64,000 bases of DNA from Rhodobacteraceae bacterium Alg238-R152 (GCA_900537125.1 UNRJ01000008.1:124001-188000), one strand, 5' to 3'; counted from the stretch's first letter, positions 43,829 through 53,068 are shown. The notes: generated by a model from the letters alone, not told the origin. Numbers and translations: made by a program.

Positions 43829-44137
43829 AAAAGCCCTAAAGAGTAATACAGGCCTCGGCGACATTGAAGCCTGTACCGCTTCCGCTTTGGGCTGGGAGCC
43901 GACCTCCAGACGCCAGGGCCCGCGGGAGCAGGCAGCCAGCATACGGCAACGGGTCGTGCCGATGGCGGCAATGCGCAGTAAGTGGACTTTGCAAAGTCTG
44001 AGCACGTTACCTTTTGCGGACCTTGGTTCTGAGTGCGGCTGACGACAGCAAAGGGATCAAAAACTCATTGCGCCTGCAGCTTTAAACCAAGGCGCTTGGG
44101 CAAGTCGCAAAAATGCATACGTAATAACTACGGCGCT
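43829..44137. other. gene-free stretch with repeat copy B
   Basis: About 310 bp between convergent genes. It includes an imperfect inverted repeat (ACAGGC...GCCTGT, about 43847-43873) and copy B of the dispersed repeat. No gene recognised. Confidence 0.55.
43961..44003 (+). repeat. dispersed island repeat, copy B
   Basis: Reads ATGCGCAGTAAGTGGACTTT followed by GCAAAGTCTGAGC. It contains the perfect 14-bp palindrome GACTTTGCAAAGTC at 43985-43998. The preceding ~80 bp (CCGCTTTGGGCTGGGAGCCG) also resemble the sequence before copy D. Confidence 0.75.
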
Positions 44138-45769
44138 TTACAGTTCGGCTGGAACAATACCAACTTCATCTGAATAGGCTTCCCACGCGGTCGTCAGTTC
44201 CAAAAGGAGCTCTGGAATTCTTTCTGAAAGGTCGATGGTTTCGCCCGGGTCAGAGGCGAGATCATACAAACGCCAATTTCCGTCCCCGTACGGAGCTGGC
44301 ACCAAAACTGCCTTGAAGTCCCCCTTGCGCGCCCATTTCCCACCAGCCATTTCTCCGGCAATAATCTCTTCAGGGCCATAAAGAGAGTTTACGTTACCAG
44401 TGAGAAGCGGCAGCATCGAACGGCCTCGAGGAGGTTCGACCTGACGACCACTAAACGTCGCTGGATACTCAACACCGGCAGCGTCAAGCAACGTTGGAAG
44501 GATGTCCCAAACATAGGCGAACGCGCCCGTTGTCTGGTCCTTTGAAATACCCGGCCCCGAAATTATCAAGGGAACACGAATTCCACCCTCGCCGACAGTT
44601 TGCTTGTATAGTCCCAGAGCGCCGCTGGACGCAGCCGCAAATCCGGGACCATACGCATAGTTTGAACCCGGGTGACCGAGGTTTTCATAACTATGGTCGA
44701 ACTGAGCAATAAAATCAGGATCATCTGCACCGGGGTAATCGACTGAATAGAAAGGGTTGGATCCATTGTCGGACAGGAAAACAATAATAGTGTTGTCCAG
44801 CTCGCCTATGTCCTCCAAAAAATCGATGACTCGACCATAGTGATAGTCCATGGCATCCACCATACCGGCATAGATTTCCATGCCGCGCGCTTCCGTTTGC
44901 CGTTCATAAAGTTGCAACTCGTCCCACGGAGTGGTCAAAGGTTGAGGGCCGGGAATTGCCGCATCCTCTGGGATCAGGCCTAAGTTCTTGGCAGAGGCCC
45001 AGCGTTTCATCTTTAAGGCTTCGTAACCCTCGTCGTACCAACCGTCGTACTTCGACATCCACGGTTCTGGCACGTGGACTGGATCATGCGGCGCGGTAAA
45101 GGCCAGATAGCCAAAAAACGGCTTTCCGTTGTTTCGGCCTGATCTGATTGAGTCGATCAGAAAATCCGCATAACTGCGGCTTGAATAGAAATCCGCAGGC
45201 AGTGTCTCCAGATATTCTCCGTTGGAGGAGTATTTGGCCGGGTCGTCTTCGGGCAAAATTCCAAGCCTGTCAGCCCAATGACTGGCGCCACCGACAAGCA
45301 TACTCAAAGTCGAGTCAAAACCTCTTGTGAAAGGAAGTCGGTCTTCTGAATGGCCCAGGTGCCATTTACCAGCCATATACGTGTTGTACCCTGCGCTCTT
45401 TAAAATTTCTGGTAATGCTGCAACGCGATCATTCAAATAACCCTCATATCCCGGCTGGCCGCGTTGGTTATCGACAAGCATTTCGCTCATGGTTCCAAGC
45501 CCTGCGATGTGATTGTCGTTCCCCGACATCAACATGGCACGAGTGGGAGAGCAGGATACTGATGCGTGGAAGTCAGTGAATAGCATTCCTTGTGCGGCCA
45601 ATTCGTCAAGATGAGGGGTGTCAATTTCTCCACCGTATGACCCAATATCGCTCCACCCGAGATCATCAGCCATTACCAAGAGAATGTTTGGCCGATCCCC
45701 GGCCTGGGCTATCCCAGAGAACGCGATCGAGCTAAAAACGACAAACGAATTGAGAATTAGGCGCTGCAT
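44138..45769 (-). CDS. arylsulfatase, exported
   Basis: 543 residues from ATG 45769, where GGAG is 7 bases upstream; the frame extends to an ATG at 45796 without a good site. Signal peptide ends at GIAQA. The sulfatase signature CSPTRAMLMSG contains Cys73, to be converted to formylglycine. Metal-binding ADDLGWSDIG, the GKWHLGH motif and FLSDNGSNP are present. It should hydrolyse sulfate esters in the periplasm, probably from marine polymers or aromatics. No sulfatase-modifying enzyme gene is in the window. Confidence 0.92.
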   Translation of the reverse strand: MQRLILNSFVVFSSIAFSGIAQAGDRPNILLVMADDLGWSDIGSYGGEIDTPHLDELAAQGMLFTDFHASVSCSPTRAMLMSGNDNHIAGLGTMSEMLVDNQRGQPGYEGYLNDRVAALPEILKSAGYNTYMAGKWHLGHSEDRLPFTRGFDSTLSMLVGGASHWADRLGILPEDDPAKYSSNGEYLETLPADFYSSRSYADFLIDSIRSGRNNGKPFFGYLAFTAPHDPVHVPEPWMSKYDGWYDEGYEALKMKRWASAKNLGLIPEDAAIPGPQPLTTPWDELQLYERQTEARGMEIYAGMVDAMDYHYGRVIDFLEDIGELDNTIIVFLSDNGSNPFYSVDYPGADDPDFIAQFDHSYENLGHPGSNYAYGPGFAAASSGALGLYKQTVGEGGIRVPLIISGPGISKDQTTGAFAYVWDILPTLLDAAGVEYPATFSGRQVEPPRGRSMLPLLTGNVNSLYGPEEIIAGEMAGGKWARKGDFKAVLVPAPYGDGNWRLYDLASDPGETIDLSERIPELLLELTTAWEAYSDEVGIVPAEL

Positions 45770-46011
45770 CAAAAAACTCCGAAATTTTGATTTCATCCAA
45801 GAGATGAATTCATTAACGACGCAATCATTTATTGTTGCAACCCCGAGCCATTGCCAGCTCAGTCGTGCAAATGTCCGCTTTCACCAAATTAATTCACGAG
45901 GGCGTTGGTAGCTTTGGGCTGGCACTCGTCATTCACCGTCGCAAACAAAGCCCGCCAACCATGCGGCCAGCGAGCTTTGCCCTCCCGTGCGTTTTGGTGG
46001 TGGCCTTTACC

Positions 46012-46419
46012 TTAGTGTTGAGAGACAAGCGTCGGCGCAGGAAACTCAGGCGCGATAACGTCCAGTTTTTGCCCGGCCGCATCGGTAGTCGAGATGATGT
46101 CGATGAGCAGTTTCACAATATGGTCGTTCAAAACAAACTCGGGAATTTCTTGGAGCCGTTCAACCCATCGAGAAACATCCTCTATTTTGAGAAGCACCTG
46201 GTCTTTCGGAATGTCATCAATCAAAACTGGGATCAGAGCATCGTCCGGGTACACCTCAACAGCGTCTTTCAAATCCTCTAGCGCCTGCTCCAAATAGAAC
46301 TGGCTACGTTCCTCAGGGGTCATTGAAAAAAGGGAGGTGAGCTTTTTCGCTTCCTCCTCATCGCCGATTTCGCCAAGGAAACGAAGTCCGAGCCCTGCCA
46401 AGTTGTCATTCTTACTCAT
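46012..46419 (-). CDS. hypothetical acidic protein
   Basis: 135 residues from ATG 46419 (GGAG 9 bases upstream; a GTG at 46434 is possible). Acidic and helical, with MTPEERSQFYLEQALEDLKDAV and RWVERLQEIPEFVLNDHIVKLL. No signal peptide and no recognised family. It lies in the island between the arylsulfatase and a small Cys-containing ORF. Confidence 0.55.
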   Translation of the reverse strand: MSKNDNLAGLGLRFLGEIGDEEEAKKLTSLFSMTPEERSQFYLEQALEDLKDAVEVYPDDALIPVLIDDIPKDQVLLKIEDVSRWVERLQEIPEFVLNDHIVKLLIDIISTTDAAGQKLDVIAPEFPAPTLVSQH

Positions 46420-46674
46420 TTTGGGATTCTCCACAAAAAAAAATCGCTAACCACAATCCCCCGGTCGTGATGCGCTAAACTTCGCGCTGCCACCTGTTAA
46501 AGAAATACAAAGATATACTTAATAAACACTTAATCGAGCGCCCTTTGTTCACTTGACGTTCACGTTATGTCGGTATGGATTTCAATACCTGAAAGCATTT
46601 GGTAGATCGTTGAGACGTGGGTGAAATAGATCGAAATTGAACTAGGGAACACTTCGTAAAACTGGGAAACACCT

Positions 46675-46923
46675 ATGCCCGTTGCCCGCGATTGGCCGCT
46701 TGAAACTGTTGAGATTGCCTGCAAGCATTGCGGGCGGTTTGGACGCTATAGCAAAGCCCGCTTTGTGGAGCTTGTGGGAGCGGACACAGACCTGACAATT
46801 GCTAGGCGAAAACTGGCAGCGGATTGCCCTGTATGGCTGGCCAAGCCCGATGTGACGACGACGGACTGCAAACCAAGGTATGTGCAGGAGTGGTGGCGGA
46901 AGTCGAAATGGAACCGTTGCTAA
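46675..46923 (+). CDS. small hypothetical protein with possible zinc ribbon
   Basis: 82 residues; begins MPVARDWPLETVEIACKHCG. The CKHCG pair plus later Cys (DCPVW, TDCKP) could bind a metal ion. Similar short proteins occur in phage and island regions, but I cannot name a family. No strong ribosome site is seen. Repeat copy C lies about 90 bp downstream. Confidence 0.5.
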   Translation: MPVARDWPLETVEIACKHCGRFGRYSKARFVELVGADTDLTIARRKLAADCPVWLAKPDVTTTDCKPRYVQEWWRKSKWNRC

Positions 46924-47010
46924 AGATACTGGCCTCAGCTTTCTTCGCGTTCGTCGCCCTCCCTAGATTACCTGCGCCTGCTGAAGCCGGATGCTGCCCC
47001 AGCACCAAGT

Positions 47011-47050
47011 TCTGCTATGCGCAGAAAGCGAGCTTTGCAAAGTCGGATGC
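47011..47050 (+). repeat. dispersed island repeat, copy C
   Basis: ATGCGCAGAAAGCGAGCTTT followed by GCAAAGTCGGATGC. Same core as copies A, B and D, with central AGCTTTGCAAAGTC at 47031-47044. Confidence 0.75.
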
Positions 47051-47105
47051 TGGATGGCAACAAAGCGGACAAGGTGAGTTTTCGCTGCGGCTGCACCAAC
47101 GACTG

Positions 47106-48029
47106 CTATACACGTGAGGTCAGGTGTATTCCGGCGATAGTGCAACGCACCGACCCACCGGAGAGCTCGATAGTTGGTATCTTCAAGGCAACCAAGGTCG
47201 CGCTGTCAGAAATCCTTGCCTTTTGATCTGGAGACAACGCGTTCAACGCTGTTTCTGACAGGGCAAGAAGGCGACCTGCGCTCCCTTGCAATTCAATGGC
47301 GTTACCCGCGAAGTTTCCAACTTGATCTTCGCTTAGGTCGATAATTGTTCGGCCTGATTGACCAAGTCGATTTAGCACGTCATCGCGGCGTGCTAAGTCT
47401 TCAATCATGCAGCTTCCAATCATTGCGAAATCAGTCGCGATACACATCAACACGTTGGTATGATAGATGGCCCTTCTTTGCTCATCGGCTGCGCGAAATG
47501 CCATAGGCTCGTAGTTGAAGTGGGTGCAGAAGCGTTCCAAAGCGATCTGGCTCGTACGGTCGGATTCAACCGCATAGGCAATCCGCTCAACGTGATCCAG
47601 AACCATTGCGCCTGTACCTTCGAGGTAGAGACCATCGTGTTCTAGACCGGAAAAATCCAGAATGTCTTGAACACGGAAATTGGTCTTCAGCATGTCTAAT
47701 ACGTCGGAACGGCGCTCCAGCCTGCGGTTAGTGGCCATCATCGGATAGACCGCGATATGGCCCCCTGCATGCGTGGAAAACCAATTGTTTGGAAATACAC
47801 AGTCGGGCGTTCTGGGGTCATCTCCGTCGAATAGATGAACATCGACGCCGTGGGATTGTAGCGTATCAGCCGCTTCTGTCAGTTCTTGATATGCCCTCGT
47901 CGCATCCGCGCCCGAGGTCGGGCTTGTAGATTGGAAGGCATTATCAAGTGTTTCTGAATTTACCGCAAAATGATGGGGCCGCACCATCACAACGGATGAT
48001 GGTGCTTGAAGGCTCTTGTAAACGGTCAC
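47106..48029 (-). CDS. ctlX: citrulline utilization hydrolase CtlX-like, amidinotransferase fold
   Basis: 307 residues. Residues of the guanidine-modifying (arginine deiminase-like) superfamily: TPDCVFPNNWFSTH, the GTGAMVLD strand, a His in AIYHTNVLM, and the Cys nucleophile near the end in LSGGSVRC. The family lines fit CtlX, a hydrolase reported to act on citrulline and related compounds. It is divergent from an AsnC-type regulator, which probably controls it. Confidence 0.82.
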   Translation of the reverse strand: MTVYKSLQAPSSVVMVRPHHFAVNSETLDNAFQSTSPTSGADATRAYQELTEAADTLQSHGVDVHLFDGDDPRTPDCVFPNNWFSTHAGGHIAVYPMMATNRRLERRSDVLDMLKTNFRVQDILDFSGLEHDGLYLEGTGAMVLDHVERIAYAVESDRTSQIALERFCTHFNYEPMAFRAADEQRRAIYHTNVLMCIATDFAMIGSCMIEDLARRDDVLNRLGQSGRTIIDLSEDQVGNFAGNAIELQGSAGRLLALSETALNALSPDQKARISDSATLVALKIPTIELSGGSVRCTIAGIHLTSRV

Positions 48030-48156
48030 GGGACTACTCCTGTCTGGTCGCAGATTAGTGTCTGCTCATCATTATGCAGGAGCAACGCTCGAAACTCTGT
48101 CATATTGCTATAGTTTCATACATAATGCGCAAAGCATTCCTAACATTTGTGGTATC

Positions 48157-48603
48157 ATGCGTAGTAGTGGCCCCAATAAACATCAGTTTGATGACCTTGA
48201 TCGCCGACTGGTTGCGCTTCTCAAACGGGACGGGCGAGCGCCGATCGCCAAGCTGGCGGAAATTTTGGATGTGTCACGCAGCACCGTGCAAAACCGGCTT
48301 GAACGCATGTTGGAGTCGGGCGCTCTGCTTGGGTTTACAGCGCGTGTGCGCGAAGACTACGAAGATGGTCAGATCAACGCGATTATGATGTTAAAGATAA
48401 CAGGCAAAAGTACCACGCAGGTCATTACGAACCTGCGCCGACTGCCAGAACTGCGCCAAGTTCATACGACCAGCGGAAAATGGGACTTAGTCGCTGAGGT
48501 CCGTGTCGAGACACTTGCGGAATTTGACCGAACACTTCGAGAGGTACGACAGATCGATAATATTCAAGACACCGAAACGAGTATGTTGCTGACGAGTGTT
48601 TAA
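48157..48603 (+). CDS. Lrp/AsnC-family regulator next to ctlX
   Basis: 148 residues from ATG 48157; the longer frame back to 48058 overlaps the promoter region. N-terminal helix-turn-helix (FDDLDRRLVALLKRDGRAPI, DVSRSTVQNRLERMLESG) and C-terminal RAM domain (INAIMMLKITGKSTTQV, LRQVHTTSGKWDLVAEV). The divergent arrangement with ctlX, about 130 bp apart, suggests local control by arginine, citrulline or ornithine; the effector is inferred only. Confidence 0.9.
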   Translation: MRSSGPNKHQFDDLDRRLVALLKRDGRAPIAKLAEILDVSRSTVQNRLERMLESGALLGFTARVREDYEDGQINAIMMLKITGKSTTQVITNLRRLPELRQVHTTSGKWDLVAEVRVETLAEFDRTLREVRQIDNIQDTETSMLLTSV

Positions 48604-49042
48604 GTCAGAAGCAGCAATTCGGGCAAGTTGCAGCATCGGTAAGAAAGGGCTCGTAGGAGTCTTTAGCTGCGCTCAAGTCCTTTGTCCGCTCTGGGCTGGA
48701 ACCGGCCGTTAGACGGGTTTGCCACCAAGGTCAGCAATGCGCAGTAAGCGGGCTTTGCAAAGTCTCAGTGACTTCCCGATAGCGGACATTCACGAGATGC
48801 GCAGCGAGCAGTCGGTTAGAGCCAAAGTGGCCAGATAAAATTCACCCGCTATTGCAGGCCCTGCACGCAAACCGCCCCAGCCGATACACAAGGAACATTA
48901 CAGCGACGAAGCCCATCGCTTTCGAGTAATTGTTGCGCTTGCAGTCAGTTGCCGATGCTTACGTAAATTGGCGCTCTTGACGAAATGCAATACAAAAGCG
49001 AACTTCTAAGGAACAACAAAAACCTCAAGCTAGGAATTTTGC
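48604..49042. other. gene-free stretch with repeat copy D
   Basis: About 440 bp between two plus-strand genes with no convincing gene. It holds copy D of the dispersed repeat and looks like degenerate sequence otherwise. Confidence 0.55.
48727..48772 (+). repeat. dispersed island repeat, copy D
   Basis: AAGGTCAGCAATGCGCAG, then TAAGCGGGCTTTGCAAAGTC. The left part matches copy A and the right part copy B. Preceded by CCGCTCTGGGCTGGAACCGG, similar to the segment before copy B. Confidence 0.75.
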
Positions 49043-50566
49043 GTGCAGTACTCCATTCTCCACAAGGTAAAATTGGCTGCGCTAGCGGCGTTCATCACGA
49101 CCGTTCCACATTTTGCTTCTGCCGACGGCCCAACCTATGCCGCAAAGGTCCCCGAAAAGCTCCTCACGCCTGATATTGTCGAGACCAAGCGGCTTGGGAC
49201 GCTCAATTTTTTCGACGGTCTGCCTTCCGAAGAAACCGTCGAAAAACTTTGGGACAACCTCGATTTCATGCGCGGAGTCGATGCTTTCTTGCAGGGTATC
49301 CCGGCAACTTCGGTTCACGCATTTTGTAAGGGGTTGGAAGATTACGGCGTAGAGCCTTTCGCCGCAGGGATCACTGAGGAACTTCTGGACGCCCGCAGCC
49401 TTATGCTGACCGCGAATACCACGACCATGTATGTGCTGTTCTGTATCGACACCAAGACTGGTCCAGTGGTTGTTGATGTGCCGCCAGTTACCATCGGTCC
49501 GATCGACGATGCTTATTTCCGTTGGGTAACCGATATTGGTTTCACAGGGCCGGATCAGGGTCGGGGTGGGCGCTATCTGTTTGTACCGCCCGAGTACGAA
49601 GGTGACCTACCCGAAAACGGGGCGCATATTGTGCATTCGTCGACCTACAAACACTTTGTTCTGATGCGGGCATTCGTGCTCGACGACGGTCTGGAAGGCA
49701 CAGTCAAACGAATGAAGGATAACTTTCGCATGTTCCCCTACAGCGAGATCGCGAATCCACCGGAGCAGAAGTTCGTACAGTTGACAGGTGGTCAATGGAA
49801 CACCATCCATGGAAACGATTTTTCGTTCTATGAAGAATTGAATGCCGCCGTGCAATATGAACCCCCCAATGCATTCCCGCCCGAAATCGCAGGTATCTTC
49901 GACAGTATCGGCATCCGGCACGGTCAGCCGTTTGAGCCCGACCAGCGGATGCGGGATATACTGACTGAAGCGGGTGCAGTCGGGAACGCAACGGCGCGGG
50001 CGATGTCTTTCAGCCCACGCGACCTTGGCGTCTACCTCTTTGAAGGCCGTGAATGGACAACGCCCTATGCCCGGCTGAGCCACGAGTTTCTTCAAGATGA
50101 TGTGCGCATTCTAAGCGACAGGACGTTCTTTCATTACATGGCCACCGGCATTACACCGGCCATGTCCAACCCACGTGTCGGGTCCGGATCAGTCTACGGG
50201 TTCACGGCAAAAGATGCGGACGGCGTCTATCTGGATGGCGCAGAGACATATCGCATTGATCTGCCGGCGCCGGTGCCCGCGGGGGATTTCTGGTCGATTA
50301 CTGTCTACGACAATCAGCATCGGTCAATGTTGGAAACCGATCAGAAGCTTGCAGGGATCGACAGTACAGTCCCAGAGATCGAGCCGAACGAAGACGGTTC
50401 TTGGACCGTTTGGGTGGGGCCTCAGCCGCCGGAAGGCAAAGAAGGCAACTGGGTGCAGACCACACCTGGGAAATCCTGGTCGTCTCTCATCCGTCTCTAC
50501 AGCCCTGGTCAGGAATGGTTCGACAAGACCTGGATGCCAGGTGACTTCGTGCTGGTGCAGGAGTGA
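49043..50566 (+). CDS. DUF1254/DUF1214 exported protein
   Basis: 507 residues from GTG 49043 (AGGA 7 bases upstream). Signal peptide, LAALAAFITTVPHFASA. The N-terminal DUF1254 part (PATSVHAFCKGLEDYG, TANTTTMYVLFCIDTKTGPVVVDVPP) is followed by a C-terminal DUF1214 part (FWSITVYDNQHRSMLETD, PEGKEGNWVQTTPGKSWSSLIRLYSP). Proteins of this pair are periplasmic and of unclear function; some lie near catabolic or stress genes. No partner is recognised here. Confidence 0.88.
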   Translation: MQYSILHKVKLAALAAFITTVPHFASADGPTYAAKVPEKLLTPDIVETKRLGTLNFFDGLPSEETVEKLWDNLDFMRGVDAFLQGIPATSVHAFCKGLEDYGVEPFAAGITEELLDARSLMLTANTTTMYVLFCIDTKTGPVVVDVPPVTIGPIDDAYFRWVTDIGFTGPDQGRGGRYLFVPPEYEGDLPENGAHIVHSSTYKHFVLMRAFVLDDGLEGTVKRMKDNFRMFPYSEIANPPEQKFVQLTGGQWNTIHGNDFSFYEELNAAVQYEPPNAFPPEIAGIFDSIGIRHGQPFEPDQRMRDILTEAGAVGNATARAMSFSPRDLGVYLFEGREWTTPYARLSHEFLQDDVRILSDRTFFHYMATGITPAMSNPRVGSGSVYGFTAKDADGVYLDGAETYRIDLPAPVPAGDFWSITVYDNQHRSMLETDQKLAGIDSTVPEIEPNEDGSWTVWVGPQPPEGKEGNWVQTTPGKSWSSLIRLYSPGQEWFDKTWMPGDFVLVQE

Positions 50567-50567
50567 A

Positions 50568-50699
50568 CTGTACTACTTGCACGAGGCGGAGAGCTCGGAT
50601 GTAATTGATCGCCACGTTAAAGAGGGGGATTTACCTGCCGGCCTTGTGGCGGAGATCAAGGAGCCATTCGGATGGGAATCTGCGGGTTCTGTGGCGTAG
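50568..50699 (+). pseudogene. fragment of a DUF4242-like (nickel-binding) gene
   Basis: Right after the DUF1254 stop one frame reads YYLHEAESSDVIDRHVKEGD then LPAGLVAEIKEPFG and stops. This resembles the C-terminal end of DUF4242 proteins, where A-x-R/H-G-LPAD-x-I-x-EV is conserved. No start or N-terminal half is present, so it is a remnant, possibly cut when the IS or a deletion arrived. Confidence 0.4.
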
Positions 50700-50929
50700 C
50701 GACCTGATATCAGGAGCGGTGATTGCCGCGGCTCCCGCACTCTGGTGCAAACCCCAGCAGAGAAAGTGGATGCCTGGGTTGCAGCCCCCCGTTGATCCAT
50801 CGCATTGCCGACATCCAGCTCAGTTAGGGGAGTGTCCGCTTTCGCCAATTCCCCTCAATAGGACGAAGGCGGTGAGCGTCCCCCAATGAAGTGGTCCGCC
50901 CCTATGATTAGGAAAGCGGAGGACCTGAG

Positions 50930-51208
50930 ATGGCCATTAAGAGACCCAAGCCTGAAGAGATTGTCGTGAAGCTGCGGCAGGTTGAAGTCCTGATGGGGCA
51001 AGGCATGCCCCGGATAGATGCGATCCGACAGATCGGTGTGACTGAACAAACCTATTATCGCTGGAAGAAGAAGTACGGCGGAATGGGCACAGAACAGCTC
51101 AAGGAACTGAAGCGGCTCCAAAAGGAGAATGAGCGCCTGCGCCGGGCAGTATCGGATCTAACTCTGGACAAATTGATCCTGTCGGAGGCCGCAAAGGGAA
51201 ACTTCTGA
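50930..51208 (+). CDS. IS3-family transposase OrfA
   Basis: 92 residues: a helix-turn-helix ([38 protein letters not shown]) followed by a leucine-zipper helix ([21 protein letters not shown]). Its 3' end contains the heptamer G-GGA-AAC at 51196-51202 in the zero frame, a canonical -1 slippage site just before the stop. This would fuse OrfA to OrfB. Confidence 0.93.
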   Translation: MAIKRPKPEEIVVKLRQVEVLMGQGMPRIDAIRQIGVTEQTYYRWKKKYGGMGTEQLKELKRLQKENERLRRAVSDLTLDKLILSEAAKGNF

Positions 51209-51240
51209 GCCCCTCGCGTCGCCGTGCTTGCATCGACCTT

Positions 51241-52056
51241 GTGCGTAGCCAGATGAACGTTTCCGAACGTCGCGTTTGTCGCGTCTTGGGTCAACACCGA
51301 TCCACGCAACGGCGATTACCACAGGGGCGTGCCGATGAAGACCGCCTGGTTGCAGACATGATCGAGCTGACTCGCCAGTATGGTCGATATGGTTATCGCC
51401 GGATTGCAGCTTTGCTGAGAGATGCGGGCTGGCAGGTGAATGACAAGCGTGTCGAACGCCTGTGGCGACGTGAGGGGCTGAAAGTGCCAATGAAACAACC
51501 GAAGAAGGGGCGGCTGTGGCTGAACGATGGATCTTGTGTTCGGCTACGCCCCGAATATCGCAATCATGTCTGGTCGTATGATTTCGTGCACCATCGGACC
51601 GAGGATGGCAGGGCGTTCAGGACATTGAACATCCTGGATGAACACAGCCGGGAATGCCTGGCGATCCGTGTTAAGCGAAAGCTGAACTCGACCGAGGTCA
51701 TCGACGCTCTGACGGACCTGTTCATTCTTCGGGGTGTGCCTGCATATATTCGATCAGACAACGGCCCCGAGTTTGTTGCGGAAGCGGTTAGAAGCTGGAT
51801 CAAAGCCGTTGGGGCCAAGACGGCATTCATCGAGCCTGGATCGCCCTGGGAGAACGGATACTGCGAGAGCTTCAACGGGCGCTTGCGAGACGAATTGCTG
51901 AACGGTGAAATCTTCTACTCGCTTCGTGAGGCCCAAACCATCATCGAAAGCTGGAGGAACCACTACAACACCAAACGACCACATAGTGCTCTGGGATACC
52001 GCCCACCTGCGCCAGAGACCACCGTCCCGATGGACCAAAGACCGACAATGCACTAA
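51241..52056 (+). CDS. IS3-family transposase OrfB (DDE integrase core)
   Basis: 271 residues as an isolated frame. It is open upstream to the slippage site, so the real product is probably an OrfAB fusion. HTH_21-like start ([19 protein letters not shown]), then rve core with Asp in WSYDFVHH, Asp in RSDNGPEF and Glu in [15 protein letters not shown]. The C-terminal [14 protein letters not shown] is typical. The catalytic triad is complete, so the element may be active. Confidence 0.95.
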   Translation: MRSQMNVSERRVCRVLGQHRSTQRRLPQGRADEDRLVADMIELTRQYGRYGYRRIAALLRDAGWQVNDKRVERLWRREGLKVPMKQPKKGRLWLNDGSCVRLRPEYRNHVWSYDFVHHRTEDGRAFRTLNILDEHSRECLAIRVKRKLNSTEVIDALTDLFILRGVPAYIRSDNGPEFVAEAVRSWIKAVGAKTAFIEPGSPWENGYCESFNGRLRDELLNGEIFYSLREAQTIIESWRNHYNTKRPHSALGYRPPAPETTVPMDQRPTMH

Positions 52057-52087
52057 CTTTCAAAATGGACCACTCAAGAGGGGCTGC

Positions 52088-52909
52088 TCACTCTCGCCTC
52101 GGCATGCTTTCAATGATCGAAATTGCCTCCGGCGTTAGCTCACAAACCACATCATTCCCAACTTTTTCACCGGGATCTTTCATGTCCCGAACTTTGATAG
52201 TGCCCTGTGTAGGGCAATAAACCTCCCATTGAATGCGTGTGATTTCAGCCTGTCGCCTGCCGGAAAAAATTGCGAATGGTACGATTTTTTGCATCGGGAT
52301 CGCGCGGTTATCTCTGGCAGTGCGTAAAGCAAAATAAGACATCAACTCGTCAAGTTCAGCGAGGGTCGGACGCCTAGTCCGTTTTCGTGATTTTCCGATT
52401 AAGCCGAGGATGGCGGCGGATCTGCGCGCTTTTCGAACAATTGTATCGTCAAAAGGAATGTCGAAGCCTGGTTCAGCCAAGCAAAGACAACTTGTTAGAT
52501 GGCTTAGATAATTGGCTGTAGTTGCGGGGGACCTAGCCTGCGGGCCATGCATCCCTTCGGCAACTTGAGTCGCGAACTCAACCAGATCAGCGGATGTCAG
52601 AGAAGTCACCTCATGTTCCGCGATGGCAAAAGACTTAATTGTCGTAAGCACCTGAGCCTTGGTCTTACCCACGTCGCGCTGCTTGGAATACACTAGATCA
52701 ACTAGGGAGGCTACCGTTGTACCTGTCTTACTTGGTACTACGCGCCCCTCATCAAATTCCCTGCCGATACGCTTGGCCCAAGCTTCAGCCGCTGACTTTC
52801 GGTTGAATGTCTTTGACTTGGAGAGGGCGACTTTCCCGCCCTTCTTTTTGATTACTTGTGCTTTGTACTTAGTTCCTGTGGCGCTCTTGCGCTCAATGAT
52901 TGTGCCCAT
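52088..52909 (-). pseudogene. dusA-adjacent tyrosine integrase, 3' truncated
   Basis: 273 residues remain. The N-terminal arm/SAM domains (ERKSATGTKYKAQVIKKKGG, VASLVDLVYSKQRDVGKTKA) and the first catalytic box (SGRRQAEITRIQWE, with Arg) are present. The frame ends shortly after IESMP, before the HxxR..H..Tyr half. The IS3 right end lies 12 bp beyond, and no missing half is found on the other side of the IS. It is therefore almost certainly inactive. Integrases in this position belong to elements that target the 5' end of dusA. Confidence 0.85.
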
Positions 52910-52924
52910 TATTTTCCTTTTTCG

Positions 52925-52994
52925 TTTGGCATACCGACGCTATAGAGCAGCGGTACGCCAAACGCCAAGATGGTATGCCTCGCGGTATGCCAAA
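52925..52994. repeat. cluster of four GGTAYGCC repeats, possible integrase arm sites
   Basis: TTTGGCATACCG (52925-52936, inverted), GCGGTACGCCAAA (52950-52962), GGTATGCC (52972-52979) and GCGGTATGCCAAA (52982-52994). They lie between the truncated integrase gene and dusA, where arm-type sites of the element or its excisionase sites would be expected. Confidence 0.6.
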
Positions 52995-53068
52995 AACGCA
53001 GAATAATGCAAAACCCAGTAAAATAAGTTGCAAACGGTTACCTCACAGGAACCACGGAGATTGCTCAA

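Larger units (their letters stand above)
50887..52076 (+). mobile_element. IS3-family insertion sequence, intact
   Basis: About 1.19 kb with two overlapping transposase genes in a -1 relation. Ends read TGAAGTGGTCC on the left and GGACCACTCA on the right, sharing the AGTGGTCC core inverted. No clear target duplication is seen, so exact ends may shift by a few bases. It abuts the broken 3' end of a minus-strand integrase gene, which it apparently truncated. Confidence 0.88.

Noticed and set aside
39700-48800. CRISPR array
   Set aside because: The four repeat copies are kilobases apart and imperfect, with no regular spacers and no cas genes.
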